A stretch of DNA of 50,921 nucleotides from Gnetum montanum (taxonomy: Eukaryota; Streptophyta; Gnetopsida; Gnetales; Gnetaceae), in assembly GCA_015680685.1 (NCBI GenBank), contig MNCI01008656.1, positions 215,052 through 265,972 on the forward strand. Reading direction: 5' to 3'. The notes beneath the pieces are model-generated. The model was not told the origin of the DNA. It ran no database searches and was given only the letters and a program-made list of their open reading frames with translations. Shown piece by piece: positions 1-10,937 of this stretch. The position numbers and the translations under genes are program-made. Numbering within the stretch: position 1 is the stretch's first letter; every line of letters begins with the position of its first letter.

Positions 1-1514
1 AAAGGATCCTTCCCTAAGAGCTTCCTTATACACACTATAAACAATGTCTTGAAGAATAGGCCAAAATTTCTTAAAAAATTCTATGGGAAGGCCATCCATA
101 CTAGGGGCTTTACCATCATGGAGTTGTTGAAGAGCATTACCAAGATCCTATTTGGAAAGAAGAGAAGCATCACCAAAGATAGAGCAATTAAAAGCAGTAA
201 TAGCTTCTAAGCAAGTATTAACTACAGTGGGGTCAATTGCCTCTTTTCGAAATGTTTGAAAGTAGAACTCAAAGAAGGCCTGTAAAATGTCATCATTGGA
301 GGTGAAGATATTATCTTCGACTTGAATAGCTGGAATTTTATGGAACAGGTTCCACCCTTTAAGGAGACGAAAAAAGCCATTAGTAGCCTGGTCACCCATG
401 CGGAGCCAAGAGAGACAAGCACGGAGGTGAGCACCTCTAGCTTCATAGTGATCCATTATATGTAGGTTCTCCTTGGTAAGTTTCAAACGACTAAAGTGAG
501 CCTCAGTAGCTTCCTCTTTATTAATGGTATTTTGAAGTAAGGAGATTTCCTTATGAAGGTTGGACTTGTGAGAACTTAGTCGTGAAGCCACCAATTTACT
601 CACATGTTTGGAAAACTGTTGGAGGTGGGTACAAGCATTAGTCCATCAATCAATCCAACCATCTTCACCAAGGGGTTTAGGATGCAAATTCCATATTTGC
701 ATCAATTGAGAGCAAAGGGAGTTACTATGAAGAAAGGAAATGTTAAAAATATAAAGATCGTTAGAAGAGTAGGAGTTACCAGAGTGGGAAAGAGGCCAAT
801 AAATAGGATAATGATCTGACAAAACCTGGGTATAATCTGCTTAGACAGGGGCACTGTTGGTAGAAGTAAAATGAATAAGAGGATTCGTAGATAGATAAAC
901 CCGATCCAACCGAGAAGAGATGTAGAAAGCACCATGTCTAGAGTTACTCTAAGTAAACCAGTTAGAAGTACTAGAAGAGGAGTAGTTTTCATTAGCTTCT
1001 TGCAACTTTAATTGACGTTTCAATGAGAGCCACTTTGAAAGCTCCTTGTTATCTAAACCACCTCTTTGCCCTCCAAATTTAGCCTTTGGATGCTCAGTCA
1101 TGTTGAAGTCCCCTGCAATAATCCACTTAGCTTTGGGTAAGTTGTGCCTAAGCCAATTCCACAAGAGCTTCTGATCAGTTAAGTGACAAGGAGCATAAAT
1201 GGAGACAATCCCTAAGATTCCATTAGCATACCGTAATCGAACCCAACTACAATGCCCTAAATTATCACAACTGTGATCAAGAATAAACTCCTGCCAGTTA
1301 TTATGGAGAAAAATTATAGCCCCCCCCCCTTTGCCATGTTTATGGTGAGTAGAAACATAAGAACTATTGGGAAAAATGCTCTGGCAGCAGATTTGAAGAT
1401 TGAATCCTTGGATTTTAACTTCTTGAAGACAAACAATGTCAAAGGAATGTCTCCAAATATAATCTTGAACTATATATCTTCTACGAGGGTCTGAGAGACC
1501 CCTAACATTCCATG
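1..1514 (-). pseudogene. LINE ORF2: endonuclease and start of reverse transcriptase
   Basis: ORF2 of plant LINEs nicks the target DNA and copies the RNA there (target-primed reverse transcription). Reading leftward from 1514, an APE-type endonuclease starts with SWNVRGLSDPRRR, followed by CLQEVK (catalytic Glu), GDFNM near 1100 and LSDHYPI near 815 (catalytic Asp-His), so the main active-site motifs survive. A linker (GDQATNGFFRLLKG, 603-340) leads to the RT entry motif GKAPSMDGLPIEFFKKFW at about 110-55. The frame is held throughout; in-frame stops lie near 946, 840, 640 and 147. A run of ten G on this strand (1320-1329) codes Gly residues in frame. The RT palm with its catalytic aspartates lies beyond the window. 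Confidence 0.9.
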
Positions 1515-1529
1515 AACAACACTTTATTA

Positions 1530-2706
1530 GGTTTGTGTAGAAGAAGGAGGATCCTCCTCAACCACCAAGCCCTTAAAAGAATTTCTAGATTCAAAGTTGT
1601 TAACTAGAGGACACCGAGCACTTGTTCTAGATTCAAAATAATGGAAGCCTCCAACATTGACACCGAGCACTTGAATTGGCTAGCACCAGTCAAGGATTGA
1701 TGCCTTTTAGGGAAAGCACTAAAGATAGGGTTATCTCGTATTACCGAGGCATAAGGTTTCTGGGTAACATGCTCCTAGCCTTTAGTAGCATCTTTTGGGG
1801 CCCCTTCTTGGTTAAGAGGAGTCTTAGTGGCATCAGTATCTTCGATTTTCATATCTTCCACATAAAACACCTTAGAATCTGAAGAAGGAGGTTTAGTTGA
1901 GTGAATCTCGACAGTATCCTTACCTATGTCCTGAGATATGTTTTTTTTTTTAGTTCTTCACTAACTTATTCTGCTAAAATTCGCTCGGCTTCAAGCTTAG
2001 CCAGTAACTTTGGACATTGAGCTTTACGGTGGTTTGGATCGAGACAGTAGTAACAATGGTTAGGAAGCCTAAGATATGAAATTTTTTGAACAAAATTCTT
2101 TCCTTTCACATTAACTTCTAGTGAATTAGGACACGGCTTTTACATATCTATTTTAACGCACACTCTTCAAGTTGGTCATGGACAAAAACTTGAAAAGACC
2201 TCCATACTAATGAATTCCCCAACTTGTGTAGCAAGGATATCAACATGGGGAGAAAAATGAGGAGGGAGACCTAGAAATTCAATCTAGACTGACAAAATAC
2301 TTTTTCTTGCTTTTTTAGGATTGAAATCCTCCTTCTAGGGTTGAAGGACTAAAAAGGATCCATAAACATCCCAAATCGACTGTTGTTTCATGAACTTTGC
2401 CATAGCCTTAGTTTCAAAAGTGAATAGAAAAAAGCCTCTCATAAGATTGGAAGCTAGGGTTATTATGATATTACGGGGGAACCCAAAATTTTTTAAGATT
2501 GGAGGAATCCTACCAATGAAGAAACCAATTGTGTAAAGGTAAGTAAAGGTTTGTACGGTTTGGTCAAAGATGTCTTCAGGGAAATCAAAACATAAAATAG
2601 TATCATTAGCATCCATGTTGGTGGAGCTGTCAGTAGGCTGTGAGTCAATGTTGGAGGATTCCATTATTTTACATTTTTTTCCTCCAACATCAAAGTAAGA
2701 AGACAA
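1530..2706 (-). pseudogene. LINE ORF1: DUF4283-like domain and CCHC zinc knuckle
   Basis: ORF1 proteins of plant LINEs bind the element RNA. The first ATG in the open stretch is near 2664 (MESSNIDSQ). The N-terminal ~100 residues, with IGFFIGRIPP, RGFFLFTFET and SIWDVYGSFLVLQP, match the DUF4283 pattern of plant LINE ORF1 and related gag-like proteins. After a stop near 2335 the homology continues, and a zinc knuckle CYYCLDPNHRKAQC (CX2CX4HX4C) is encoded by 2011-2055. A charged C-terminal tail with several stops runs to about 1530, just before ORF2. ORF1-then-ORF2 order and close spacing support one element. Confidence 0.82.
2011..2055 (-). other. Canonical CCHC zinc knuckle in LINE ORF1
   Basis: The minus strand codes C-YY-C-LDPN-H-RKAQ-C, a perfect CX2CX4HX4C nucleic-acid-binding knuckle with all four zinc ligands kept. 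It is a useful contrast to the shorter-spaced knuckle in the Gag proteins of elements A, B and C. Confidence 0.9.
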
Positions 2707-3296
2707 CAGATTGGGTCATGCAGACCCATTGGGCCTAAGCCTAGCCAATTCAAAAAATTAAAATAGAGAAAATATTAAAAAAAGAAACAAAACACAAAGG
2801 AACAAACTCACCGGGTACTTATTAATGGATGATGCAGGCACTACAGAAGGCAAAGGGTCCCACATGCAATCTTGCAAAACCCATTCAAGTGCTTGCTGGT
2901 TTGGGGCCTAGAATGCTTCAGCACTACTGTGATTAGACCAGAATCAGTTTTTCCCCATCGCCCCAAAAAAACCCTCTGCCTCTAATTAGGTTAGCCTGCG
3001 CTCCAAGACTGGCCAGCACAAGGTACTATCAGGAAACCCTAGCGGAGGGTTGCCAAATTTCAGATCTACCACTTGCGAACAAAAGATTGCAAGATCCTCT
3101 TGGTCCTTTCACCTTTGCTTCACAGCAATGAAACTAAATTTCACCTAGATTCGCCCATCCACTTCTTGAATGTAATGTTACTCTGCTTGTCCCCTTGTGG
3201 TGAATAATATTTATTTCTTTGCTTATAGCTCTTTCTCTTCCATGTATTGTGCTTGTTGTCCCTATGTCTATGTTTCATGACACTCCTTTGTGTCTG
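2707..3296. other. No gene recognised; possible LINE 5' UTR
   Basis: There is no long reading frame and no domain homology that I can see. The part next to ORF1 is probably LINE leader sequence; the rest could be flanking DNA. Confidence 0.4.
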
Positions 3297-4704
3297 TGTG
3301 AGGTTTCTATCTCAAGCGTATGATGCAGGCCCATCGTATAATAGAAATGTAAATTCTACTACTTTAGTTATATATTTATAATATAGCTTATAGAATCTTG
3401 CAAGAATGTATTGAACTCAAAGTTGCGTATTCAAGTTGCCATTTTACCAAATTCTATAACAATTTTGGTTAGATCAATGTGTTTGCATAATGAGGAGGAC
3501 AACTAATTTCATGTTGGATAATAAATCTTGTGATGCAAAATATTTGTGAATTCTCATGAATTTTTGTTTTCTATGCATACTCCCCGTACTTTTCCAAATT
3601 TCATTCCATGTACATTGCAATACAATGACATAAACATTGAAGTCATAGATTTTCTTAGAGCAAATATATTGGCATTACGAATGGAATATTATTTAGTATT
3701 ACTTATAGGCTCTCTCTGGAATGTTATGGATAGCATAATATTTAGCATTACTAATAGGCTCTCTTTGAGAAATATGGAATATTATTTAGTGTTACCAATT
3801 TATGATTGGTAGTTGGCCTTTCGGCCAAAATAAATTTTTATTATGATCTTTATGTACTTTGTATAAGTTATTCTTTCTTTCACAAAGATATCACTGATGA
3901 GGATGTCAACCCTCCTTACTTTATTTGTCATTTTCATTATATTTTAGAAGTCATAGGAGTTGTATGTTTTTGTTTTGGAGTCTTTTGATGGATTTTGGTT
4001 TTTTTATAGGGTTTAGGTAGGCAATTGTGGGTTGCAGTCATAGTTTGAAATTGCAAGCTGCAGTGGATGTAGGTAGTCTTAATATGTAGAACATATTGAA
4101 ATTTGTAATTTCTAAGGTTAGGTAATGTGTTACAAGTTAATGTCAATCATAGAAGATCGTAATGGAAAAATTGTAGGTTAAAATAGTTTTCAATTTGCTA
4201 AGAAACAAAGAAGGAAATTATTCAAGTTTTATCAATGTGAGAAAGTTATGAGTCACAATATGGAATTTGAAGGGGCTTATAAGAAAATTTGATTTTTCAA
4301 AAAAGAAAAAAATATTTTTAGAAGGATGACAAATAGTGAGGAAAGGTCAAGGATCATTCCAAAGGCTATAAAAGATTGAAGGTAGCTTAAAGAAGTATGC
4401 TAAAAGTATCACATCGCAATATTGTATGCACTATAAGCTTGAGAGAATAAGTTTATGCTCTTGTTAAGCATTGTGATTGAGTGATCATCCCCTTGATAGT
4501 CTTCCTTATATTGTGAGTATAGAGTGAGTGTTTGATAGATTAATTGTCTATCCTTAGAAGTGTTTGACTTCCATTTATGCATTGAATCTCTTCCCTTTTG
4601 AGAAAGAATAAATTTCTTTTTCTTTTTCTTGTTTAATTTTGAGATTGCTTTGGATCTTTGACTCTTGAGTAAGCTTGGAGTGTGGGATCTTAGGAAGCCT
4701 CTCA
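3297..4704 (+). repeat. Candidate 5' LTR of gypsy element H
   Basis: The right end is inferred from CCTCTCA at 4698-4704, six bases before a primer-binding-site match, and from a TATA box (TATAAAAG, 4367-4374) about 330 bases upstream. The left end TGTGAGG at 3297 would form an imperfect terminal inverted repeat (6/7) with CCTCTCA, but no second LTR is in the window and no target duplication was found. The right end is more secure than the left. Confidence 0.4.
3683..3800. repeat. Short direct repeats, ~49-bp spacing
   Basis: The phrase AATATTATTTAG followed by a TATAGGCTCTCT-like segment occurs two and a half times at about 49-base spacing. This keeps a short spurious reading frame open. 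It lies inside the presumed LTR of element H. Confidence 0.5.
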
Positions 4705-4709
4705 CTATC

Positions 4710-4722
4710 TTGGTATGAAAGC
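4710..4722 (+). promoter_or_regulatory. Primer binding site of element H (tRNA-iMet type)
   Basis: TTGGTATGAAAGC matches the common plant initiator-Met primer site TTGGTATCAGAGC at 11 of 13 positions. It sits just after the inferred LTR end and about 370 bases before the gag ATG, as expected for Ty3/gypsy elements. Confidence 0.6.
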
Positions 4723-5090
4723 ATTTGGTTTGAAAGAAAATTCCATTTAACTGGAGAATCCCATCACCAATACAAGGAATCGTTCTTCTATATCATCATT
4801 TTGGTTTGCAATTTCCATTGTTGATATTTCCATACTCTCTTAGGATTTTGAGAACTCCTTTGGTCATCAATTTGATCAATTGGTTTAAGCATTGGAAAAT
4901 AATTATGGATTGTAATATCCATTAGCTTGAAATATCTAGGATTTAAATATATTAAGCTTATTTCAACTAGGATTTGAATAACCCTTACTTGTTCATATTT
5001 GAATATTCTAATTCTCTTTGTAAATACTCTTTATCTTTTCTTTTTTCTTTATGAATCTTTATGAATCCTACCTTTTAGGTCATTTCTATC

Positions 5091-6260
5091 ATGGTACCAA
5101 AGAAGATAGTCCATGTTTTACCTAAAGACATGGAAGACATAAAGAATGCTATTCAATGTAATGTTGACAAACTTGAGAAACTGGAAGAAAACAAAAAACA
5201 TCCTATTTCACCAAAGACATATAGGTAAGAAAACAACTCAAGAGCATCTTCACTAAGGATTTCTTCAAGACATTCATCTATGCCACATCTTAAAGATGAT
5301 ATTCCTTTTGAGAATGAAGAATTTAGAGATAATGAAGAATAAGACAATAATGTCCTTGATGCTCCAAGTGTTGAGAACAAGTCTAAAGGGTTTATATTTC
5401 AAAGAAAGGAAAAGAAGGAACCTTCTTCAAAGTCTCAAAGGAATCCAAGTGTAGGTATTAAGCTTACTTTTGCTAGAGCATTCTAACATGCTTCTAGATT
5501 GCCTTATGTTAGAGTAAAGGCCTTCAATAAAAAGGAGTGTACTAAATCTAAATCTTTTCTTTTTTAGCTTAAAGATGTTGAAGATCATAAAAAGATGATA
5601 TATCTTGAAACAAATCTTGAAGATATGGCATAAGTTTGGTGGAAGAAGAAAAGTTATACTTTGATGTAATCAATGGTACTCCAATTAAGAATTGGTTTGT
5701 TATATAATTTATGCTCATAAAAAATTGAAAAAACTCATCATAGGCAAGAAGTCATTCAAAGGCTGAAATACATGAGACAAGATGGAAAAATTGCAAAGGA
5801 TTATTACATAGATTTTTGCAAAGCTTTCCAACAAGTTAAAGTTCATTGGGATGACTATGAACAAGCTTCTAACTTTTAATGTGGATTGAAGAAGGAATTT
5901 CAACAAGAGCTTACTTTCTATGAGGCCCAAAAATTGGATGAGGCTTTTGATTTATCTCTTAAATTTGAAAAGAAATTTCATGGCTATAATAAATGTCTAT
6001 AAATTTCTAAGGAAAAAGACTCCAAGACTTTTAAAGGAGATAAATAAATAAAAGATAATGAAAATGTCAAAGAAAATTTACATGAGAAGAAAGAAAAGAA
6101 CAAGGAAGGCCAAGATTCCAAGAAAGACAATTTCAAGAAGACAAAAGGTTAAGGAAATAACAATGCTTGTAAGATTAAATGCTTTAATTTTGAAGAGATA
6201 AAACATAAGCAATGGAATTGCAAGAAACCAATAGCTTCTAAGGCCAAGGAACTTCAAAAT
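5091..6260 (+). pseudogene. Gag of gypsy element H
   Basis: Gag builds the virus-like particle and packages element RNA. From ATG 5091 (MVPKKIVHVLPKDMEDIK) the product shows an acidic N-terminal region, then a retrotransposon Gag core: a diverged VWWKKK segment near 5635, then YMRQDGKIAKDYYIDFCKAF and a following helical segment (5760-5980). A Lys-rich stretch leads to a zinc knuckle at 6180-6221 read as CFNFEEIKHKQWNC, in which the second Cys is Phe, so zinc binding is probably lost. About ten in-frame stops interrupt it and the frame is largely kept. Protease and RT remnants follow in the same orientation. Confidence 0.75.
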
Positions 6261-6372
6261 TTAGAGAAGGGAGAATATTCAAATGAAATTTATCCTAATA
6301 CTCTTATCATTGAATATGTAATTAAAATTTATTCTTTTATGGAAAATGTCAATATTAATGTGAATCCTTTAA

Positions 6373-7110
6373 GAAAATTCTTTTTAAGAATTAGGGCTAG
6401 GTGTATCTCTAGTGACAAATGGGTTCACATATTAATAGGTGATGGTACCCAAGAGAAATTTTGTCATCCTAAGTCCTATAAAGTTTATTAGCTTTTGAGA
6501 GATTTTTTTCAAGAATTAAAGGAGCGATGTATTTTTGTCTTTTAAGATTTGGTTCATGTAGAGATCAAGTTCAATGTAAACAATAGATAGTACTGATGTC
6601 ATACTTAGTAGACCTTAGAATGATGATAACAAGGCTACATTTAATGATACAAGGAATATTTAGTCAGTTTTTAAAAAGGATGGAATACATAGATTGATTT
6701 TCATGGCATTGCAAAAATATCAAGCAGATTGTTCTACTAATGCTTCTTTAATTTTTGCTTAGTGAGAAGGAATATGTGAAAGCTTTTGAAGTGTTTCAGC
6801 ATGGTTTTCTTATTGTGTCTACTATTATGAAATGGGTAGAGGAGTCAAAAAATGAACTTCCAATAGTGGTGTAATCTTTGGCACAAGAATTTGTTGATGT
6901 CTTCAAAGGCAAATTGGAAGGGCTTCCATTAATGAGATTTGTTCAACATTAAATTAAGTTCATGCTTGGAGCTACCATCCCAAATAATAGAGCCTACTAG
7001 ATGACTCCACATTAAAGGGAGGAGCTTCATAAGCAAGTGAACTACTCTCTAATGGTTTTATTAAAAATGGAAATGGAAATACTTAATTATGTCCTTGTGA
7101 GACCACAAAG
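6373..7110 (+). pseudogene. Protease remnant and RT N-terminus of element H
   Basis: At 6373-6490 a retropepsin-like strand pair is visible (LRIRARC, then ILIGDGTQEKFCHPKSYKVY). The catalytic Asp-Thr/Ser-Gly is not recognisable and IGDGT sits where it should be. At about 6760-7090 the connection to RT follows: EFVDVFKGKLEGLPLMR, then PNNRAY and REELHKQV, the usual gypsy lead-in to the RT fingers. Several stops and at least one frameshift are present. Homology stops near 7100 and resumes at 7856. Confidence 0.6.
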
Positions 7111-7855
7111 AGTCTATAGGAAAAAATAATTTTATTATAAGGCTTTGATATGCTCATGATAGATCTTAAACACCTCATCAAGAAAATGACCTAACATTGA
7201 CAACTCTAGCTCAAACTAATGTCACAAAGTTATTACTTGAATACTATATTTAAGTCTAAGAGCATTAAAGAAAGGACAGAAATATATGTTCTTCATCTCT
7301 TACTATTGCATGTATACAAAATATGGAGATGCATTGTTCTCTCTAAAGATTAATCCATCTTCCTATTTCAATCAATAGATAGTAAGATTACACATAGGCA
7401 TGTATGATTGTCATCTTATTTTATTTGGAAATAATAATAGATAAATAAGTAGTTATTTTTGTTAAGGATCCTCCATTTGTTGGAAATAAAATTTCCTTTT
7501 ACCATATGGCTATTCCCACATGTACTTCAATGCCTTTTGTTTAATCCTTTTTTTCAAATCCTTAAAACACAAATTTAAATCTTGATCTTTAATATTCTAT
7601 TTTTGAAGCTATTTTTCCCATCATTGAACTATACTTTTTTGTAACCTTATAAAATTTTGTAGATAGGTGAATGTTAGGCCTAGTAAGCATCTTTTTACAA
7701 AACTATAGAAATATTTGAAGAGCTGCAATTTCTATAAATAGCATATATGCTTTTGATAATAAAATATCATGTGGTGTTTAAGCCGTTACTTAAGCTCCTG
7801 TAATAACAATTAATTTTAGACATATTCTAAATGGTTCCATTACATTATAGATAAA
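7111..7855. other. Unrecognised segment splitting the RT of element H
   Basis: About 745 bases separate two collinear pieces of one RT. I see no long reading frame, LTR-like ends or clear target duplication. It could be a small non-coding insertion or RT sequence decayed beyond recognition. Confidence 0.35.
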
Positions 7856-8157
7856 TTGGATCCCATTGCATTGCATGATGTTATTAAGACATTAATTTTT
7901 CTATTTTCTATTCCAATGGCCTTAGTGCCCAAGAAGGACATAGATGAGATGAAAATGTACATTGATTCTAGAACTATGAATAGGATAATAATTAAGTATA
8001 GATTTTCTATTCCTAAGATGAATGACATTCTTGATATTTTAACTAATGCTAAAATTTTCTCTAGGATTGATTTAAAAAGTGGTTATTACCAAATTAAAAT
8101 TAGATATGGGGATGAATGAAAAGTAACATTTAAAACATCTAATGATTTGTATGAGTG
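7856..8157 (+). pseudogene. Reverse transcriptase fragment of element H
   Basis: The translation contains PMALVPKKD, MYIDSRTMNRIIIKYRFSIP and IFSRIDLKSGYYQIKI, which are RT fingers/palm motifs of Ty3/gypsy. The invariant Asp of the IDLKSGY motif is kept. After a stop at 8117 it continues VTFKTSNDLYE and then ends abruptly at 8157 against an inverted LTR tail. The YxDD box, RNase H and integrase of H are not in the window. Confidence 0.85.
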
Positions 8158-8332
8158 TAATGAGTGGCGAGGTACCCCTATGCCCAACCATACGAATCAC
8201 TAAGGTGTTACACACGATCCGGTCAAATTCTATGGAGCTATAGTTATCTCATACACTAGTTCCTCTAGGAAGTGAAACAACATTGAAAATGTTCTTTGTC
8301 TTCCCAACTACATTTGTGAGGCTTAAGGGTAT
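8158..8332 (-). repeat. Inverted, truncated LTR tail related to A/B/C
   Basis: Read on the minus strand, this piece ends GGGGTACCTCGCCACTCATTA, nearly identical to the 3' ends of the LTRs of A, B and C, and also has GTTGGGAAGAC and a GACCGGATCGTGTGTAACAC segment matching their U5. It covers only the last ~150-175 bases of an LTR and abuts the broken RT of H on one side and the 5' LTR of A on the other. Confidence 0.75.
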
Positions 8333-8923
8333 TGATGTATCTTCATTTAGGGCAACCGCGATATCGTGTACGCGATATCACATGCCAGTCGCGATATCGC
8401 ATACGTGATATCGCGGCTCGTCGCAATGTCTATAAATAATAGGTAGCTTTCCCAGTCTTAGGAACATAGATTTAGACCTTAGCTAAACTCTGGTAGTTTT
8501 ACCCCTCTAGAGATAGAATTATTTTCTAGTGTATGCCTGCAATGTGGTGATTGTAATTATACGGCATCCTTTATTCGAGTGTGACGTACTTGGACATGCA
8601 CATGACTGGAAATAAAGATTGAGATTACTTCATCATTGCAACATTCAATTAGATTAATTATTTAATTAATTGTTACTTATTACTTTCCTAGTTAATCTCT
8701 CTCACCCTTATCTCATGTTAAAATGTGGAATGAGTACGACTTGATTATGAGCATTTAAGTGTGACTACTTGGTAACCCAGTAGCGTACCTAGGATCTGNC
8801 GAGCTACGACCTAAGGCTAATTGTCTAGATGCCACAACTAGTTCATCTGCGGATTTTGACCGAATCATGTGTATAATGCTCGTATTTGTATGGTTGAGTA
8901 TAGGGGTACCTCACCACTCATCA
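8333..8923 (+). repeat. 5' LTR of element A
   Basis: It begins TGATG and ends ACTCATCA. It carries GATATC palindromes, a TATA box and an R/U5 region homologous to the B and C LTRs. At 591 bases it is about 230-280 shorter than those relatives; the missing part falls at the single N at 8799, so the copy is probably collapsed in the assembly rather than truly short. Confidence 0.88.
8348..8438 (+). promoter_or_regulatory. LTR promoter of A: GATATC palindrome cluster plus TATA box
   Basis: Four GATATC cores, each in a CGCGATATCGCG-like palindrome separated by short ACGC/CATAC spacers, precede TATAAATA at 8431-8438. The same arrangement recurs in the 3' LTR of A (15902-15987), in both LTRs of B and in the internal block at 12442. 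Position and repetition suggest transcription-factor sites of the element promoter; that role is inferred. Confidence 0.65.
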
Positions 8924-8943
8924 TTTGCGCTGTTGCAGGGAAT
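8924..8943 (+). promoter_or_regulatory. Primer binding site of A (tRNA-Asp type, decayed)
   Basis: The 20 bases directly after the LTR match the plant tRNA-Asp-complementary site (TGGCGCCGTTGCCGGGGA with flanking T's) at 16 of 20 positions. This primer type is typical of Athila-like elements. Most differences are transitions at former CpG or CHG sites. Confidence 0.65.
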
Positions 8944-9066
8944 GGTGCTAGTTATCTAGATTAGTTATATCATACAAGGTTTTTTGTAAAGGAATTAACA
9001 ATATATATTTTAGAAACAAAATAATTATTAAAATTCACATATAAATTCACACACAATTTCACAACC

Positions 9067-10937
9067 ATGCCTCTCCTACAAGATTTTGATAATGCCACAC
9101 TTAGTGAGGAAGTTCATTGGAGAACCAACAAACTATATGATGATAAAGATTGGAGTACACAACCTGAAGTGGGGGTCTCTTATAAACATGAATGAAAAAA
9201 ACATCATTCCAAAACACGAAAGCATAACTTACCTAATGACGATGAACCCCAACTGGCCACTACAAGCCTAACGCAAATACAAGAGGCTATTCAAATATCA
9301 CATAGGCATCGTAAAGAGAGCTGTCTACCTAGGCTCGATTTAAACAACTTTTCTAAATTTTCAAGAGGCTATGACTTAGATCTGCATCAACCTAGACAAG
9401 CCTTCTATGATGCTTGCACATGGAACAACATTGATAATGATTGGAAAAAACTTAAGCTCTTTCCTATGACACTCGTTGACTAAGTAAAAGTATGGTACAA
9501 ATCGTTAGAACCAAATTCAATACAATGCTGGTCAAAAATGGTAGAAGTCTTTAACGAAAAATATCAAACCTATGCAAGAGTGTCAGCCTTGAGGAAACAA
9601 ACCCAAGGATGGAAACAAGCATAACATGAACCCTTGGACATGGCCTTAGAAAGATATTATGCACTGTTAAACAACTATCTAGGCCATGGGTTTTCCAAGG
9701 AAAGGCTAATGTCCCATATCATTGATATGCTATGTAATGAAATAAGAGAGACCTTAGGAATGTATGCCCAAGGTCAACTATATGAACTACGAACCCATCA
9801 AATACAAGATCTTATTAAGCATGTAGCAAAAGAAGAAGGAGAATTGGCTAGATGGGAGAGTGTTGAAAAGCATCAACGGGACCAAAATCTCAACTTAACA
9901 AGGGTCCATGATCATAAAAAGGAGAAATCAACCAATCTCAAGGTGAAAACATCATCTTTGCCAACACAAAAAACATTAGAAGAAGCTAAGGAAAAGATCA
10001 ATAAGATGTTGAAATGGATGTATCAAAAGTGTGGAGAATATATCGATATTATTGGAGATAGAGTTTTGACAACCCAAGAAGTAGGAAAAAGTATCAGTAT
10101 ACAATCAGAAAGAAGGATAAGGAAAATAAGGGCTCAACTGCCAATCATACGTATGAATGCAATATATGCCTATATGATCACCCCAAGGGCCAATGCCCAA
10201 TATTGTTACATTTACATGAGCATTGGGAAAACACGTTACATTTAGAGTTCATATAGAGATACTGTGTTCGATCACAGTGGAAACAATCCCAGTCATGGGG
10301 GAGACCACCACTAAATTGGAGACATCCTTCATATCATCCAAAGCCAAATGCTTATCTTGTTCAACATCCTATTTCTCTAACTGGGCCAATGCACTTTATC
10401 TCACCATAATACCATTCTCCTCCATACTATCAACCCATGCCTCCAACACAACCACCACCTTGTGCACCTTATACTCCTCCTAACTTTCAACATTTTCATC
10501 CTTTCCCTCCTTATACATCGCCACCAATTGTTCCTAAGGTGCTTGCACCACAGCAACAACCCATGAACTTGACTTGTGCTACTACTGCCAAAAGTAGTGA
10601 GAGGCCTCCTCAACATCCAAAGCACCCCTTCTTTAAACATAATTGTAAGAAGGGACAACACAATTCCGAGGCCACTGCATCTTCCAACTTAGCACAAGCC
10701 CCACACTATGGTGTACCCTCATCTTCGAATCCAATGCCTCATGTAACTTTATCAGGGCCACCAACTCATGCTCCAACAAGAATACATCCCAATGAACACA
10801 AAAATGGAGAGCGAAAACTCAATCCTTGCATACCATCTAACGGTCTCAAACATCATAGTGGGTCAACTCGTTATTTGAGAACTACATTGTATAAATTGCC
10901 CCACTATGCTCATTATAATCAAGTGTGTGAACCCTGA
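9067..10937 (+). pseudogene. Gag of element A
   Basis: From ATG 9067 (MPLLQDFDNATLSEEVHWRT) the frame runs with three in-frame stops to about 10120 and then shifts by one. The central part (DLHQPRQAFYDACTW, WKKLKLFPMTLVD, MVEVFNEKYQTYARVS, LGHGFSKERLMSHIIDML) is collinear with the Gag proteins of B and C and resembles the plant retrotransposon Gag core. The longest uninterrupted piece is 9634-10245. In the shifted frame a knuckle CNICLYDHPKGQC lies at 10158-10196, followed by LHLHEHW, QSWGRPP, and a Pro/His/Ser-rich tail ending at VCEP and a stop at 10937. The C-terminal tail aligns with the end of C's Gag (KQVCEKK). No protease follows. Confidence 0.8.

Larger units (their letters stand above)
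1..2706 (-). mobile_element. LINE (non-LTR) retrotransposon, 5' part
   Basis: On the minus strand ORF1 (DUF4283-like plus zinc knuckle) is followed by ORF2 (APE-type endonuclease, then reverse transcriptase), the standard order of plant L1-like LINEs. The RT continues beyond base 1, so most of the RT, the C-terminal region and the poly(A) tail lie outside the window. The 5' boundary is uncertain; homology is visible to about 2706 and the 5' UTR may reach 3140. Decay is by scattered in-frame stops rather than gross rearrangement. Confidence 0.9.

Noticed and set aside
604-1882. Plus-strand reading frames at 604-819, 1273-1494 and 1676-1882
   Set aside because: They lie antisense to the LINE ORFs, which have clear endonuclease and zinc-knuckle homology; the plus frames have no homology or upstream signals.
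3546-3988. Two short hydrophobic plus-strand reading frames
   Set aside because: They arise from AT-rich DNA and 49-base direct repeats inside the presumed LTR of H; no domain seen.
10401-10661. Minus-strand Trp/Arg-rich reading frame
   Set aside because: It is the antisense of the Pro-rich tail of A's Gag, which has homologues in C.
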